Positions 63,439 through 64,000 of a stretch of DNA of 64,000 nt are shown one piece after another. Under the pieces are notes generated by a model, which did no database searches, was not told where the DNA came from, and saw nothing but the letters and a program-made list of their open reading frames with translations. Positions within the stretch are counted from its first letter, which is position 1; each line of letters opens with the position of its first letter. The position numbers and the translations under genes are program-made. The DNA comes from Diatrype stigma (taxonomy: Eukaryota; Ascomycota; Sordariomycetes; Xylariales; Diatrypaceae): contig JAKJXP020000012.1 of assembly GCA_022225965.2 (NCBI GenBank), positions 434,001 through 498,000 of the forward strand, given 5' to 3'.

Positions 63439-63539
63439 AGGATTTTACAAAGCAAAAGTCCGTTACAAAACGAAAGTCCCTGACTACATCTGCGAAGCAG
63501 GCAAAATGTGGGTCAGAAGGCGTTTAGAGCCCTGACGAG
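63439..63539 (-). repeat. Right TIR of the TA-flanked MITE
   Basis: Inverted, diverged copy of the left arm, including the duplicated GGACTTT(C/T)G(C/T)TTTGTAA subterminal word. Confidence 0.75.
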
Positions 63540-64000
63540 TAACTTTCTGTAACTATTGGAATGGATAATCAATATCAATTCGCTTGTAAGAATGTATGTC
63601 AGAACGTGACCTACTCTCATGATTGCTTGGCAACTACTGGGAATTATTGCCAGCCTACTGCTCGGACTATTGCGTCCTGATAGCTTTTATACGGCATCTC
63701 CATGTCAAGCGTAGCGCTTCTCGGAGCTTCATCGTGGCATAATGTCGCCGCTATTCTATGCGAATTCTAGAACTATTCACAAGTCGGTCGGTACTAGTTC
63801 AAATAGACCTGCGTCTAATTGCGGAATTCCTCCTAGCGCGCTGTTGATTGGGGAACTGATCAACATGTCTGTGTTCCATCAGTTTATTTTCTAGGCCTAC
63901 TTGGTATTATTGGTAGCTCCTCCATTAGGCGTTAGAGTCAAGCAGTCATTCATCCATTGCCTCATTTCTACTGTTCAGTCGAACATTGAACTGTTGGAAG

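Larger units (their letters stand above)
63193..63539. mobile_element. TA-flanked MITE with imperfect ~100-bp TIRs
   Basis: 347 bp starting CTCGTCAGGGCTCTAA and ending in its inverted complement, flanked by TA on both sides (63191-63192 and 63540-63541). The inverted arms align for about 100 bp with roughly 15 differences and a small gap. Near the inner end of each arm the word GGACTTTCGTTTTGTAA, with variants, is tandemly duplicated. A TA duplication with long TIRs and no coding capacity suggests a Tc1/mariner (Fot/pogo-type) non-autonomous element. The superfamily call rests on the TA only. Confidence 0.75.
61667..64000. other. Right-end intergenic region
   Basis: 2.33 kb upstream of the last gene, reaching the window edge. 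It contains a TA-flanked MITE at 63193-63539 and TAGGTA words at 62285-62300 and 62728-62742. Open frames such as plus 62437-62901 (154 codons) have no recognisable product. Confidence 0.55.

Overview
The window is nuclear DNA from a filamentous ascomycete (Pezizomycotina, most likely Sordariomycetes). Genes are interrupted by 48-303 bp GT-AG introns. The protein set is typical of filamentous fungi: FlbA-type RGS, Dicer-like 1, Pkc1, a PHD-bearing ORC4 and a DUF7053 protein. Intergenic DNA is dense in TAGGTA/TACCTA words. No bacterial, viral or organellar segment was recognised.

Left part (1-29.1 kb, gene-containing): alg3 (-), a PYP1-like HAD phosphatase (-), she9/mdm33 (+), pkc1 (-), a four-helix membrane protein (-), orc4 (+), a DUF7053 protein (+), a small GPI-anchored wall protein (-) and an flbA/rgs1-type RGS regulator (-). 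Exon structures were built by matching reading frames at GT/AG sites, and every join keeps frame.

Middle (29.1-48.2 kb): about 19 kb without a supportable gene. It holds microsatellites, a small minisatellite, G/C-run mirror tracts, an AT-rich patch and one clear mobile element. That element is 529 bp with perfect 56-bp terminal inverted repeats and a perfect 9-bp target duplication (32,773-33,319). It carries telomere-like (CCCTAA)n arrays inside, so it reads as a non-autonomous Mutator-like MITE with an interstitial telomeric tract.

Right part (48.2-64 kb): cdc73 (-), tap42 (-), dcl1 (+) and a large disordered conserved-type protein of unknown function (-). A second MITE (TA target duplication, imperfect ~100-bp inverted repeats) lies at 63.2-63.5 kb.

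The genes do not form a metabolic cluster. Several touch growth and wall signalling (Pkc1, Tap42, FlbA, the GPI wall protein, Alg3 N-glycosylation). Others serve chromatin and transcription (Orc4, Cdc73) or RNA silencing (Dcl1). The most unusual observations are the telomere-repeat-bearing MITE, the 19-kb gene-free block around it, an intron of the GPI-protein gene that stays open in frame, and a near-perfect hairpin in a DUF7053 intron.
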